A DNA stretch of 18,153 nt, taken from an uncultured Bacilli bacterium (GTDB lineage Bacteria; Bacillota_I; Bacilli_A; RF39; UBA660). A program made the translations under genes and the position numbers. Shown here in pieces: positions 1 to 6,749 of the stretch; position 1 is the stretch's first letter, and each line of letters opens with the position of its first letter. The DNA lies in contig CAKOXU010000017.1 of NCBI GenBank assembly GCA_934130235.1, positions 1 to 18,153 on the forward strand, written 5' to 3'. The notes under the pieces were generated by a model that had not been told where the DNA came from, ran no database searches, and saw nothing but the letters and a program-made list of their open reading frames with translations.

Positions 1-228
1 TTAGATACATTTAATATATATGATAAATTTGTACTTTGGGCAGGCGGAGGAGCTTTAGTGCCCATCACTTCTTTTGGCCATTTGCTTGTACATGGTGCTA
101 TGGATACTGTATCTAATTATGGAATACCAGGTTTGTTTATGGGAATGTTTGATTTAACATCCTCAGGAATAGTTGCTGCCATTATATTTTCTTTTGTATT
201 TTCTTTTATATTTGAACCTAAAGACTAG
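1..228 (+). CDS. spoVAE: SpoVAE, stage V sporulation protein (3' part only)
   Basis: The 5' end lies outside the window; 75 C-terminal codons remain of a family usually about 115-120 residues long. The translation contains GGGALVPITSFGHLLVHGAMD, then a glycine-rich segment and a last hydrophobic helix ending in FEPKD. From memory this matches the C-terminal half of SpoVAE (SpoVAEB), an integral inner-membrane component of the SpoVA complex. That complex moves dipicolinic acid into the forespore and out during germination. The other spoVA genes, normally upstream, are not visible. There is no clear T-tract terminator after the TAG stop. Family assignment is from motif recognition; SpoVAC is a related but less similar alternative. 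Confidence 0.85.
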   Translation, partial: LDTFNIYDKFVLWAGGGALVPITSFGHLLVHGAMDTVSNYGIPGLFMGMFDLTSSGIVAAIIFSFVFSFIFEPKD

Positions 229-241
229 ATTTAAAAAAACA

Positions 242-270
242 TTGTAAAATAATTATTTGTATGCTATACT
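242..270 (+). promoter_or_regulatory. Sigma-A-type promoter for the small gene at 292
   Basis: A TTGTAA -35 (242-247), a 17 bp spacer and an extended -10 TGC-TATACT (262-270) predict a start near 277. This gives a leader of about 15 nt containing the ribosome binding site AGGAGGG (280-286). The spacer holds a 12 bp AT palindrome (247-258) that might be chance at this base composition. Confidence 0.7.
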
Positions 271-291
271 TACTATAGTAGGAGGGTATGT

Positions 292-429
292 ATGGCGAAA
301 AGAGGTAGACCATCTAAAAAAACATTAAAAAAAAGAAGAGAAGCTAAATCAAAATCAGAGCTATCATTCCTATTAGGAATACTTGTGGTAGCTATATTGA
401 TAGTAGTAGGCTATTTTATGTTTTTCTAA
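292..429 (+). CDS. Small tail-anchored membrane protein with AT-hook-like motif
   Basis: This is a 45-residue ORF with a strong ribosome binding site (AGGAGGG) and its own promoter, so it is probably expressed. Residues 2-22 are very basic and contain KRGRPSKK, which fits the AT-hook core (RGRP flanked by basic residues). Residues about 24-45 form a single hydrophobic helix with no tail beyond it, so the protein should sit in the membrane with the basic part in the cytoplasm. The nearby ATG at 288 is in another frame and hits a stop after six codons. I do not recognise a family. It resembles the N-terminus of some FtsK/SpoIIIE translocases, so a truncated remnant is an alternative. DNA binding is inference only. 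Confidence 0.6.
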   Translation: MAKRGRPSKKTLKKRREAKSKSELSFLLGILVVAILIVVGYFMFF

Positions 430-447
430 AAGAAAAACTCTTTTTTT
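428..447 (+). terminator. Weak candidate terminator after the small gene
   Basis: AAAAGA (428-433) can pair with TCTTTT (439-444) across a five-base loop, followed by more T residues. The stem is short and almost all A-T, so this is a weak call; it overlaps the stop codon at 427-429. Confidence 0.3.
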
Positions 448-466
448 ATAAAAAAACAATTTTATA

Positions 467-496
467 TTGATATAATATGACGAAATTTGATATAAT
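467..496 (+). promoter_or_regulatory. Promoter of ppdK
   Basis: TTGATA (467-472), an 18 bp spacer and an extended -10 TGA-TATAAT (488-496) predict a start near 503. The ppdK leader would be about 28 nt, the longest in the window. The ribosome binding site AAAGGAGG (517-524) is the most complete one here, fitting a highly expressed gene. The string TTGATATAAT occurs twice (467-476 and 487-496), so the upstream copy is a second possible -10. Confidence 0.65.
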
Positions 497-530
497 TAAA
501 GTGTATTATATATAATAAAGGAGGCTATTT

Positions 531-3158
531 ATGAAATACGTATATGATTTTAGCGAAGGCAATAAAGATATGAGAAATACTTTAGGAGGAAAGGGCGCTA
601 ATCTTGCAGAAATGACAAGTATTGGACTTCCAGTTCCAAGAGGATTTACTGTATCTACCGAAGCATGTATTAAGTATTATGATGATAATGAAACTTTATC
701 AAATGAAGTAGAGAAGGAAATACTTAATCATTTAAAACATTTGGAAGAATTAACAGGTAAAAAATTTGGTGATCCTAAAAATCCATTGTTAGTAAGTGTT
801 AGAAGTGGTGCTAGAGCATCTATGCCTGGTATGATGGATACAGTTCTTAATCTTGGAATGAATGATGAAGTAAGATTAGGCTTTACTGAACTTACAGGCA
901 ATGAAAGATTTGTAAATGATAGTTATAGAAGATTTATTCAAATGTTTGCAGATGTTGTAAAAGGTTATCCAAAATCTTCATTTGAAAGAAAATTTGATGC
1001 TATCAAAGAAGAAAAAGGTATTAAATATGATACTGAATTAAGTGAGAAAGATTTACTTGAAGTTATCAATGTATATAAAGATGAATATAAAAAATTAAGT
1101 GGTGAAGATTTTCCACAGGATCCAACTGTACAATTGATGGAAGCAGTAAAAGCGGTATTTAGATCATGGAACAATGATAGAGCTATTACGTATAGGAGAT
1201 TAAATGATATACCATCTAGTTGGGGTACTGCTGTCAACGTGCAGGAAATGGTATATGGTAACATGGGAGAAGATAGCGGAACAGGTGTTGCATTTACACG
1301 TAATCCTGCAACAGGAGAGAAAAAACTTTTTGGTGAATACTTAATGAACGCACAAGGTGAAGATGTAGTTGCAGGCATTCGTACACCAAAATCTATTGAA
1401 ACACTTAAGGATGTAATGCCAGATTGTTATAATGAATTTGTTAAAATATGCAATATATTGGAAGATCATTACAAGGACATGCAAGACATGGAATTTACTA
1501 TTGAAAAAGGAAAATTATTTATGCTTCAAACAAGAAATGGTAAACGTACTGCTACTGCAGCTTTAAAAATAGCTGTTGATTTAGTAAGTGAAGGAGCTAT
1601 TTCAAAAGAAGAAGCTTTATTAAAAGTAGAACCAAAACAATTAGATCAATTATTACATCCTAATTTTGATGCAGAATCATTAAAGATGGGAAAAGTAATT
1701 GCAACAGGTCTTGCTGCATCTCCAGGTGCTGCAACAGGTAAGATTTACTTTACTGCAGAAGATGTAATGAATGCTAATAAAAATGGTGAAAGTGATATAT
1801 TGCTTGTAAGGCTAGAAACTTCACCAGAAGATATTGAAGGAATGAATATTGCCCATGGTATACTTACTATACGTGGTGGTATGACATCACATGCAGCAGT
1901 TGTTGCTCGTGGTATGGGTACGTGTTGTGTATCTGGATGTGATAGTTTAAAAATAGATGAGTCTAAAAAAGAACTAATCGCACCTGATGGAACTATTTAT
2001 CATGAGGGAGACTACATGAGCTTAGATGGTTCTACAGGAAATGTTTATGGTGAACAAATAAAAACGGTTGAACCAGAAATAAGTGGTGATTTTAAAACAT
2101 TTATGTCTTGGGCAGATAGTATACGTAAATTAAACGTTAGGACAAATGCGGATACTCCAAAGGATGCGATTCAAGCACGTAAATTTGGTGCAGAAGGAAT
2201 TGGACTTTGTCGTACTGAACACATGTTTTTTGAAGAAGAGAGAATATTTAACTTTAGACGTATGATAGCTGCAGATACTTTAGAGAAAAGAGAAGAAGCA
2301 CTTGAAAAAATACTTCCTTATCAAAGAAAAGACTTTGAGGGATTGTTTGAGGCTATGGAGGGTGATCCAGTTATAATACGTTATCTAGATCCACCACTAC
2401 ATGAATTTTTACCTCATACAGATGCAGAAATAAATGATTTAGCAATCTCATTAGATATGGATTTTAAAACACTTAAAATGCGTGTAGAATCTCTTAAGGA
2501 GTTTAATCCAATGATGGGACATAGAGGATGCAGATTAGCTATTACATATCCTGAAATCGCTAAAATGCAAACAAGAGCTGTAATTGAAGCTGCAATAAAT
2601 GTTAATAAAAAAGGTATGACTGTAATACCAGAAATAATGATACCATTAGTTGGTGATGTTAAAGAATTTAAATATGTTAAAAACATAGTAGAAGAAACTG
2701 CTAATAAAATAATTAATGAAAGTAATGCAGAATTAGAGTACAAGATAGGAACTATGATAGAAATACCTAGAGCTGCAATAACGGCAGATGAAATAGCTAA
2801 AGAAGCTGATTTCTTCTCATTTGGAACAAATGATTTAACACAAATGACATATGGCTTTTCAAGAGATGATGCCTCTAAATTCTTAAATGACTATTATAAA
2901 AAAGGTATATTTGAATCAGATCCATTTTCTAAATTGGACCAAGATGGAGTTGGAAAATTAGTTAAGATTGCTCATGATTTGGCAAAGAAAACTAATCCTA
3001 GTATACATATGGGTATATGTGGTGAACACGGTGGTGATCCATCTAGTGTTGAATTTTGTAATAATGTAGGACTTGACTACGTTTCTTGTAGTCCATTTAG
3101 AGTTCCTATTGCAAGACTTGCTGCTGCACAAGCTGTGATAAAAAAAGAAAATGTATAG
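531..3158 (+). CDS. ppdK: Pyruvate, phosphate dikinase
   Basis: The 875-residue product matches the usual length of bacterial PPDK (about 874). The enzyme interconverts ATP, phosphate and pyruvate with AMP, pyrophosphate and phosphoenolpyruvate, and in anaerobes often works at the pyruvate end of glycolysis. The N-terminal nucleotide-binding domain shows GGKGANLAEM (19-28) and RSGARASMPGMMDTV. The central swivelling phosphohistidine domain carries GGMTSHAAVVARGMG with the catalytic His at 454 and the Thr at 452 that is the regulatory phosphosite in other PPDKs. The C-terminal PEP/pyruvate barrel has GICGEHGGDP with the catalytic Cys at 830. All key residues are present. The start is fixed by AAAGGAGG six bases upstream. 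It forms its own unit. No PPDK regulatory protein (DUF299 family) is visible nearby. Confidence 0.98.
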   Translation: MKYVYDFSEGNKDMRNTLGGKGANLAEMTSIGLPVPRGFTVSTEACIKYYDDNETLSNEVEKEILNHLKHLEELTGKKFGDPKNPLLVSVRSGARASMPGMMDTVLNLGMNDEVRLGFTELTGNERFVNDSYRRFIQMFADVVKGYPKSSFERKFDAIKEEKGIKYDTELSEKDLLEVINVYKDEYKKLSGEDFPQDPTVQLMEAVKAVFRSWNNDRAITYRRLNDIPSSWGTAVNVQEMVYGNMGEDSGTGVAFTRNPATGEKKLFGEYLMNAQGEDVVAGIRTPKSIETLKDVMPDCYNEFVKICNILEDHYKDMQDMEFTIEKGKLFMLQTRNGKRTATAALKIAVDLVSEGAISKEEALLKVEPKQLDQLLHPNFDAESLKMGKVIATGLAASPGAATGKIYFTAEDVMNANKNGESDILLVRLETSPEDIEGMNIAHGILTIRGGMTSHAAVVARGMGTCCVSGCDSLKIDESKKELIAPDGTIYHEGDYMSLDGSTGNVYGEQIKTVEPEISGDFKTFMSWADSIRKLNVRTNADTPKDAIQARKFGAEGIGLCRTEHMFFEEERIFNFRRMIAADTLEKREEALEKILPYQRKDFEGLFEAMEGDPVIIRYLDPPLHEFLPHTDAEINDLAISLDMDFKTLKMRVESLKEFNPMMGHRGCRLAITYPEIAKMQTRAVIEAAINVNKKGMTVIPEIMIPLVGDVKEFKYVKNIVEETANKIINESNAELEYKIGTMIEIPRAAITADEIAKEADFFSFGTNDLTQMTYGFSRDDASKFLNDYYKKGIFESDPFSKLDQDGVGKLVKIAHDLAKKTNPSIHMGICGEHGGDPSSVEFCNNVGLDYVSCSPFRVPIARLAAAQAVIKKENV

Positions 3159-3160
3159 AA

Positions 3161-3184
3161 ATCATATTCAATATATGATATACT
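3161..3184 (+). promoter_or_regulatory. Extended -10 with overlapping inverted repeat upstream of 3204
   Basis: TGA-TATACT (3176-3184) is a good extended -10, predicting a start near 3191, right at the ribosome binding site AGAGGTGA of the next gene. No convincing -35 is present. ATCATAT (3161-3167) and ATATGAT (3173-3179) form a 7 bp inverted repeat overlapping the -10. It lacks a T-tract, so it is not a terminator and could be an operator or chance. Confidence 0.4.
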
Positions 3185-3203
3185 CATAATAGAGGTGAAG
3201 TAA

Positions 3204-3770
3204 ATGAATTCATTTTTAATTGTTTTGATAGTATTAGTAATATCAGTAGCAGAATTTTTTCTAATTAAGTTAGTATGTAAACCGATAAAAACAATGACAG
3301 CAATTTTGCTTCTTGTACCTACAGCTGCAACATGTGGGATCGCTCTTTTAATATATAAGTTTTTCAGAACAAGTATGGAACTTTCAATTTCTCCTAAAGT
3401 TAGCTCTTCTAGCAATAGTAGTAATTACACACCTAATTTATCTTTTGGCACTTTAAATACTGACGTGTCCAAGAAAAACAAAAAAAAGGTGTCTAGGTCA
3501 TTTACAGATTCATTTGGGAAAACATTATATTATGATGAAGAGGATAATATTATGGGTGGTTCAATGGATAATGGGTATGGCAAGACAATATTTACAGATG
3601 CATCAGGTAATTATGCGGGAGAAGGATTTGACAACGGAATGGGTCATACTACATATACAGATAAAGATGGAAATATAACTACTAGTAATACTAATTATGC
3701 GGGAGATGAAAATTTTTCTGATGGCACAACAGCAAGAAAAGATTCGTTTGGAAACAAGTATTATTCATAA
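3204..3770 (+). CDS. Membrane protein with C-terminal 21-residue repeats
   Basis: This 188-residue protein is not a family I recognise. Residues about 4-24 and 31-52 are two hydrophobic helices joined by a short basic loop. A Ser/Asn-rich linker follows (about 64-80), then a lysine patch (89-98). The C-terminal part is a polar tandem array: three consecutive 21-residue units (103-123, 124-144, 145-165) and a partial fourth (181-188). They share the pattern aromatic/small-G-K/H-T-x-aromatic-x-D-x-x-x-N, as in YGKTIFTDASGN and MGHTTYTDKDGN. This loosely recalls YD-type or calcium-binding D-x-D-G-N loops, but no established family is claimed. The ribosome binding site AGAGGTGA lies at 3191-3198. 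A 14 bp terminator stem follows, so it is probably monocistronic. Confidence 0.85.
   Translation: MNSFLIVLIVLVISVAEFFLIKLVCKPIKTMTAILLLVPTAATCGIALLIYKFFRTSMELSISPKVSSSSNSSNYTPNLSFGTLNTDVSKKNKKKVSRSFTDSFGKTLYYDEEDNIMGGSMDNGYGKTIFTDASGNYAGEGFDNGMGHTTYTDKDGNITTSNTNYAGDENFSDGTTARKDSFGNKYYS
3510..3698 (+). repeat. Three in-frame 63 bp repeats (21 residues each)
   Basis: The units lie at 3510-3572, 3573-3635 and 3636-3698 inside the gene at 3204. The protein units align without gaps (SFGKTLYYDEEDN, GYGKTIFTDASGN, GMGHTTYTDKDGN and their tails), while the DNA has diverged, indicating an old internal duplication kept at the protein level. Confidence 0.7.
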
Positions 3771-3797
3771 GACAGTTACTAAAAAGGTTAAATATTT

Positions 3798-3830
3798 AAA
3801 AATCTAAGATATTTTGTATCTTAGATTTTT
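3798..3830 (+). terminator. Strong intrinsic terminator
   Basis: A perfect 14 bp stem: AAAAATCTAAGATA (3798-3811), loop TTTTG (3812-3816), then TATCTTAGATTTTT (3817-3830). The A-run and T-run arms make it potentially active in both directions. The next promoter's -10 starts five bases later. Confidence 0.85.
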
Positions 3831-3831
3831 A

Positions 3832-3840
3832 TGTTATAAT
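3832..3840 (+). promoter_or_regulatory. Extended -10 promoter of the lipoprotein gene
   Basis: TGT-TATAAT (3832-3840) sits directly after the terminator T-run. Any -35 (TTTTGT at 3812-3817 with a 17 bp spacer, or TTGTAT at 3814-3819 with 15 bp) would lie in the terminator loop and 3' arm. The predicted start is near 3847, the first G of the GGTGAT ribosome binding site, giving a leader of about 9 nt. Confidence 0.6.
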
Positions 3841-3855
3841 TATAGTGGTGATATT

Positions 3856-4224
3856 ATGAAAAAATTTATAATTATTTTTATTATAGTACTTATAATAACT
3901 GGCTGTAATAATAAAGAGGATATTCAAACAATTATGAGTTATGGAGAGTATAAGCAAATATCAGTTAATAATGTAAAGACTTTAATTATAAAAAAATATA
4001 CAGAAGCAGGTATGAATCAAGAGAAAATAACAAATAAGGAAGATATTAAACTTAAATATAATTATTTAAACTCATATAGAATAGGAAAAGAAACTGATTT
4101 AGCTTGTCAAGATGATTCTGTTATATACCAGTTTACTTTGAATACAAAAACAATAAGTATCGAAATTGAGTGTGGAAACATTGTTTTGAATAACAAAAGA
4201 TATGAATTGATAAAGTTGAAGTAA
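3856..4224 (+). CDS. Small predicted lipoprotein of unknown function
   Basis: The 122-residue product starts with MKK and a very hydrophobic stretch, then the lipobox ITGC with the lipidated Cys at 17, so it is probably attached to the outer face of the membrane. The mature part is about 105 residues with two cysteines (84 and 106) that could form a disulphide. It ends in an alternating beta-like pattern (TISIEIECGNIVLNNKRYEL). A start could be read further upstream at the TTG at 3814, but that would place codons inside the terminator and bury the signal peptide. The ATG at 3856 follows GGTGATATT. The WYL-type regulator starts 25 bp downstream, so the two are probably co-transcribed. No specific family recognised. 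Confidence 0.85.
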   Translation: MKKFIIIFIIVLIITGCNNKEDIQTIMSYGEYKQISVNNVKTLIIKKYTEAGMNQEKITNKEDIKLKYNYLNSYRIGKETDLACQDDSVIYQFTLNTKTISIEIECGNIVLNNKRYELIKLK

Positions 4225-4249
4225 TTATATTGAGTATAGAGGTGATTAT

Positions 4250-4726
4250 ATGTCTAAGCTTTCAAATACAATAGCGTTGCTTAGGTTGCTCCAAAATGGT
4301 AAAAAGTATAGTATAAAAGAGTTGTCTGATAAACTAGAAGTTTCTTCAAGGATGATTAGAGAATATAAAAAAGAATTGGAATATGCTGGGATTTATATTG
4401 AATCGATAAGAGGTCCATATGGAGGATATTACTTAAATCAAAATATTCGTTTACCTAAACAAGCAAATAAAAAAATAGATATTTCACAGAAAGATAAAAA
4501 ACATTATAATCTAATTAATAGAGCAATTAATAATAGATATAAATGTTTTATTGAATACTATTCAAAAGAACACAATAAAATTACTAAGAGAATCATTAGG
4601 CCTTATGAATTATTAATTTTGGATGACGAGTGGGGAGTTGCTGTTTTTTGTGAAGTCAAAAAAGAAATAAGACATTTTTATTTATCTAGAATAAATAAGT
4701 TAAAAGTTTTAGATAAAAAATTTTAA
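4250..4726 (+). CDS. Short HTH-WYL transcriptional regulator
   Basis: The N-terminal 60 residues form a winged helix-turn-helix of the HTH_11/DeoR type: YSIKELSDKLEVSSRMIREY (20-39) is the recognition region, and GPYGGYYL (55-62) the wing. Residues about 87-155 match the core of a WYL domain: an NNRYKCFIEY start, then RPYELLILDDEWGVAVFCE and HFYLSRI. WYL domains sense ligands, often nucleic acids or nucleotides, and regulate gene expression. At 158 residues it is about half the length of common YafY-like regulators and lacks the C-terminal extension. The ribosome binding site is AGAGGTGAT. It likely shares a transcript with the preceding lipoprotein gene. The target is unknown. Confidence 0.85.
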   Translation: MSKLSNTIALLRLLQNGKKYSIKELSDKLEVSSRMIREYKKELEYAGIYIESIRGPYGGYYLNQNIRLPKQANKKIDISQKDKKHYNLINRAINNRYKCFIEYYSKEHNKITKRIIRPYELLILDDEWGVAVFCEVKKEIRHFYLSRINKLKVLDKKF

Positions 4727-4755
4727 TCTGACATACATGCTTCCTCTTTACATTT

Positions 4756-4761
4756 TATACT
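4756..4761 (+). promoter_or_regulatory. Candidate -10 upstream of the HAD gene
   Basis: TATACT (4756-4761) would give a start near 4768 and a 13 nt leader beginning with the ribosome binding site AGAAGGCGAT. The best -35-like string, CTGACA (4728-4733), is 22 bp away, too far, so the promoter is only partly supported. Confidence 0.4.
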
Positions 4762-4780
4762 ATTAGTAGAAGGCGATTTT

Positions 4781-5299
4781 ATGATATATATTGATTTTGA
4801 TGGGGTTATATTAGACACGGAAGATTTGCTATTTGAAGATTGGAGAAGGAACATAAAATTTCATTCAAAAACAGAAAATGAGAAAGTCTTATATATACAA
4901 AAGGCTGATTGGAATGAAATTCTAAATAATTCTCCTATACTTAATGACTCACTATATTATTTAAATAATATGGATCCAAATGAGACATGTATACTAACTA
5001 AAATACATTCATTGTCTAATGAGGGTAAGGAGAAAATTAGATGGATAAGGGAAAAAGGCATTGAGCAAAATGTAATATTGGTCCCATATCATAATAAAAA
5101 AACTGATCTTGTTAGAGCAACTGGGAACATACTAATTGATGATTGCTTGAAAAATTTGGATGATTGGTTATTAGATGGAGGGAAACCAATATTATTTGAC
5201 TCAAATGATGATGATTATGACAGTTGGAATCAATATAATGATAAAGGTTATGAAAAGGTGTTAAGTTTGTCAAAATTTATTAATAAAAAAGCAAATTAG
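4781..5299 (+). CDS. HAD-superfamily phosphatase, 5'(3')-deoxyribonucleotidase-like
   Basis: The 172-residue product begins directly with HAD motif I, YIDFDGVILDT, with the nucleophile Asp5 and acid/base Asp7. Motif II is the Thr in CILTKIHS (Thr73), motif III a Lys around 106-107, and motif IV the Asp pair in ILIDDCLKN (120-121) that binds magnesium. The size and small helical cap between motifs I and II fit the NT5C-like nucleotidase group, which removes phosphate from deoxynucleoside monophosphates. The substrate is inferred. Thymidine kinase lies 1.5 kb downstream, but nothing shows linkage. The coding end and TAG stop form the 5' arm and loop of the terminator. Confidence 0.8.
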   Translation: MIYIDFDGVILDTEDLLFEDWRRNIKFHSKTENEKVLYIQKADWNEILNNSPILNDSLYYLNNMDPNETCILTKIHSLSNEGKEKIRWIREKGIEQNVILVPYHNKKTDLVRATGNILIDDCLKNLDDWLLDGGKPILFDSNDDDYDSWNQYNDKGYEKVLSLSKFINKKAN

Positions 5300-5307
5300 C
5301 TTTTTTT
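5285..5307 (+). terminator. Intrinsic terminator overlapping the end of the HAD gene
   Basis: AAAAAAGC (5285-5292) pairs with GCTTTTTT (5299-5306) across the six-base loop AAATTA; the T-run continues to 5307. The stop codon TAG (5297-5299) is at the loop edge. The last T residues are also the first bases of the next -35. Confidence 0.7.
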
Positions 5308-5334
5308 GACTTCACTAATTTCATTTGCTATAAT
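5306..5334 (+). promoter_or_regulatory. Strong promoter of the gene at 5355
   Basis: TTGACT (5306-5311), a 17 bp spacer and an extended -10 TGC-TATAAT (5326-5334) make this one of the closest matches to consensus in the window. The -35 begins inside the terminator T-run. The predicted start is near 5341, giving a leader of about 14 nt with GTGGTGAT as ribosome binding site. Confidence 0.8.
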
Positions 5335-5354
5335 AGATCAAGTGTGGTGATAAA

Positions 5355-5825
5355 ATGATAAAGAATTTAAAAATATATAAAAGAATAGACAATGAATTTT
5401 TAATGAAATTAACAGCTTTTGTAGCTGTTGGGACTATATTATCAGTAAAATTAAATGATGAGATAAAAATACAAAAAATAAAAGATGATATCGCACCTAT
5501 TACGTATATAAATATGAAATATAGTGATGTTGCTTTAGGTGAATTATATTATGTAGTTAAGAATAATAGAATGGAAATATGTATAAAAAGCGTTTCTAGC
5601 GATAATATTGATATTTATAGAAAAGTAAATAATTTAGAAGAGATATATGCGACAAGTAATGATGATATTGTTGTTGAAAGCGTGGTAGATTATTTTGCTT
5701 TAGAAATATATGATGATAAAATTGATAGAGACAGTTTAGAATATGATGCTGTTGAAGATGCTAAAAATAATTATAATGATGCTCAGATTATAAATGAAAG
5801 CATATTAAAAAGAACTCTTTACTAA
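5355..5825 (+). CDS. Hypothetical acidic protein upstream of xer
   Basis: I do not recognise this 156-residue protein. A short hydrophobic patch (17-31, LTAFVAVGTILSV) is too polar at its edges to be a clear membrane helix. The middle (45-110) looks like an alternating beta-rich domain. The C-terminal 50 residues are strongly acidic (many Asp and Glu, e.g. YDDKIDRDSLEYDAVED), then turn helical. The start has the ribosome binding site GGTGAT and a near-consensus promoter, so expression is likely good. The gene ends in a hairpin, and the xer promoter overlaps its last codons. Confidence 0.8.
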   Translation: MIKNLKIYKRIDNEFLMKLTAFVAVGTILSVKLNDEIKIQKIKDDIAPITYINMKYSDVALGELYYVVKNNRMEICIKSVSSDNIDIYRKVNNLEEIYATSNDDIVVESVVDYFALEIYDDKIDRDSLEYDAVEDAKNNYNDAQIINESILKRTLY

Positions 5826-5830
5826 GAGTT
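5813..5830 (+). terminator. Hairpin at the end of the gene at 5355
   Basis: AACTCTT (5813-5819) and AAGAGTT (5824-5830) form a perfect 7 bp stem with loop TACT; the TAA stop (5823-5825) overlaps it. Only ATTT follows, so termination may be weak. The hairpin also covers the xer -35. Confidence 0.5.
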
Positions 5831-5846
5831 ATTTAAGTAGTATAAT
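5818..5846 (+). promoter_or_regulatory. Promoter of xer, predicted leaderless
   Basis: TTTACT (5818-5823), a 17 bp spacer and a perfect -10 TATAAT (5841-5846). A start seven bases after the -10 is position 5853, the A of the xer ATG. There is no Shine-Dalgarno sequence between them. Confidence 0.6.
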
Positions 5847-5852
5847 TAAATT

Positions 5853-6746
5853 ATGAAAAATGAGTTATTAAGTTTTATAGAAGAAATTAAAGTAATTAAG
5901 AATTATTCAAGTTTTACTATTACTAATTATATTGATGATTTGAATCAATTTATATCATTTTTAAGTGATATAAATATTACAGCTTTTAATGAAGTGGAAT
6001 ATCAAGATATTAGATTGTACATTAATCATATGCACGAGCTAGGATATCAAAATAAGACTATATCACGTCATATAAGTTCTATAAGAAGTTTGTTTAAGTA
6101 TTTGGAAAAAGAAGGTAAAATAGATAATAATCCAACTATATTAGTAAGTAATCCTAAAAGTGAAAAAAAACTACCAAAGTATCTTAGTTATGAGGATTTA
6201 AATAAAGTTTTAAATGCTTTTAACAATGAGGATAGTATAAGTGTTAGAAATTCTTTGATACTTGAAATGCTTTATTCAACTGGTATGAGAGTTAGTGAAC
6301 TTTCTAATTTAAAAGTAAAAGATATTAGTATGAATGAAGAAAGTATAAAAGTATTTGGTAAGGGTAGTAAAGAAAGAATTGTTTTTTTTGGTTCTCCTTG
6401 TAAAAGATTATTAAAAAAATATTTAAATGGTCCTTATAATTATTTAAATAAGAATAATATTGAGTATTTATTTATAAGTAAAACAGGAAAGAAAATTAAT
6501 GAAAGAGAAATTAGAGTTATAACAGATGAAGCTTCTATAATAGCGCATTTAAATTATAAAATTTCCCCTCACACATTGAGACATACTTTTGCAACTCATA
6601 TGTTAAATGAAGGTGCGGATTTAAGAAGCGTACAGGAATTATTGGGACATGAAAATCTATCTACTACTCAGATATATACGCATTTGTCAAATGAGAAAAT
6701 AAGAAATGTATATTTAAATTCTCATCCTAGAGCTAGAAAGGAATAA
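5853..6746 (+). CDS. xerC/D: Tyrosine recombinase XerC/XerD
   Basis: The 297-residue length is typical for Xer recombinases, which resolve chromosome dimers at dif with a partner recombinase and FtsK. The N-terminal SAM-like core-binding domain spans about 1-90. The catalytic domain has all expected residues: Arg146 in STGMRVSEL, Lys170 in VFGKGSKER, His240 and Arg243 in SPHTLRHTFATHM, His266 in LLGHENLSTTQ and the nucleophile Tyr275 in QIYTH. It ends with HPRA as many Xer proteins do. XerC and XerD cannot be separated by eye. The gene has no visible ribosome binding site and a predicted leaderless transcript. tdk starts three bases after its stop, so the two form an operon. Confidence 0.95.
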   Translation: MKNELLSFIEEIKVIKNYSSFTITNYIDDLNQFISFLSDINITAFNEVEYQDIRLYINHMHELGYQNKTISRHISSIRSLFKYLEKEGKIDNNPTILVSNPKSEKKLPKYLSYEDLNKVLNAFNNEDSISVRNSLILEMLYSTGMRVSELSNLKVKDISMNEESIKVFGKGSKERIVFFGSPCKRLLKKYLNGPYNYLNKNNIEYLFISKTGKKINEREIRVITDEASIIAHLNYKISPHTLRHTFATHMLNEGADLRSVQELLGHENLSTTQIYTHLSNEKIRNVYLNSHPRARKE

Positions 6747-6749
6747 TAT

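Noticed and set aside
965..1378. Long open frames opposite ppdK (also 2414-2743 and 3077-3415 on the minus strand)
   Set aside because: They are antisense to strongly conserved ppdK and its neighbour, lack ribosome binding sites, and have compositions typical of reverse-strand shadows.
3814..3855. Upstream TTG start for the lipoprotein
   Set aside because: It lies inside the terminator and before the predicted transcription start, and would hide a clear lipoprotein signal peptide.
5813..5860. dif site next to the xer gene
   Set aside because: The inverted repeat here is a 7 bp hairpin tied to the gene end and does not resemble the 28 bp dif pattern.
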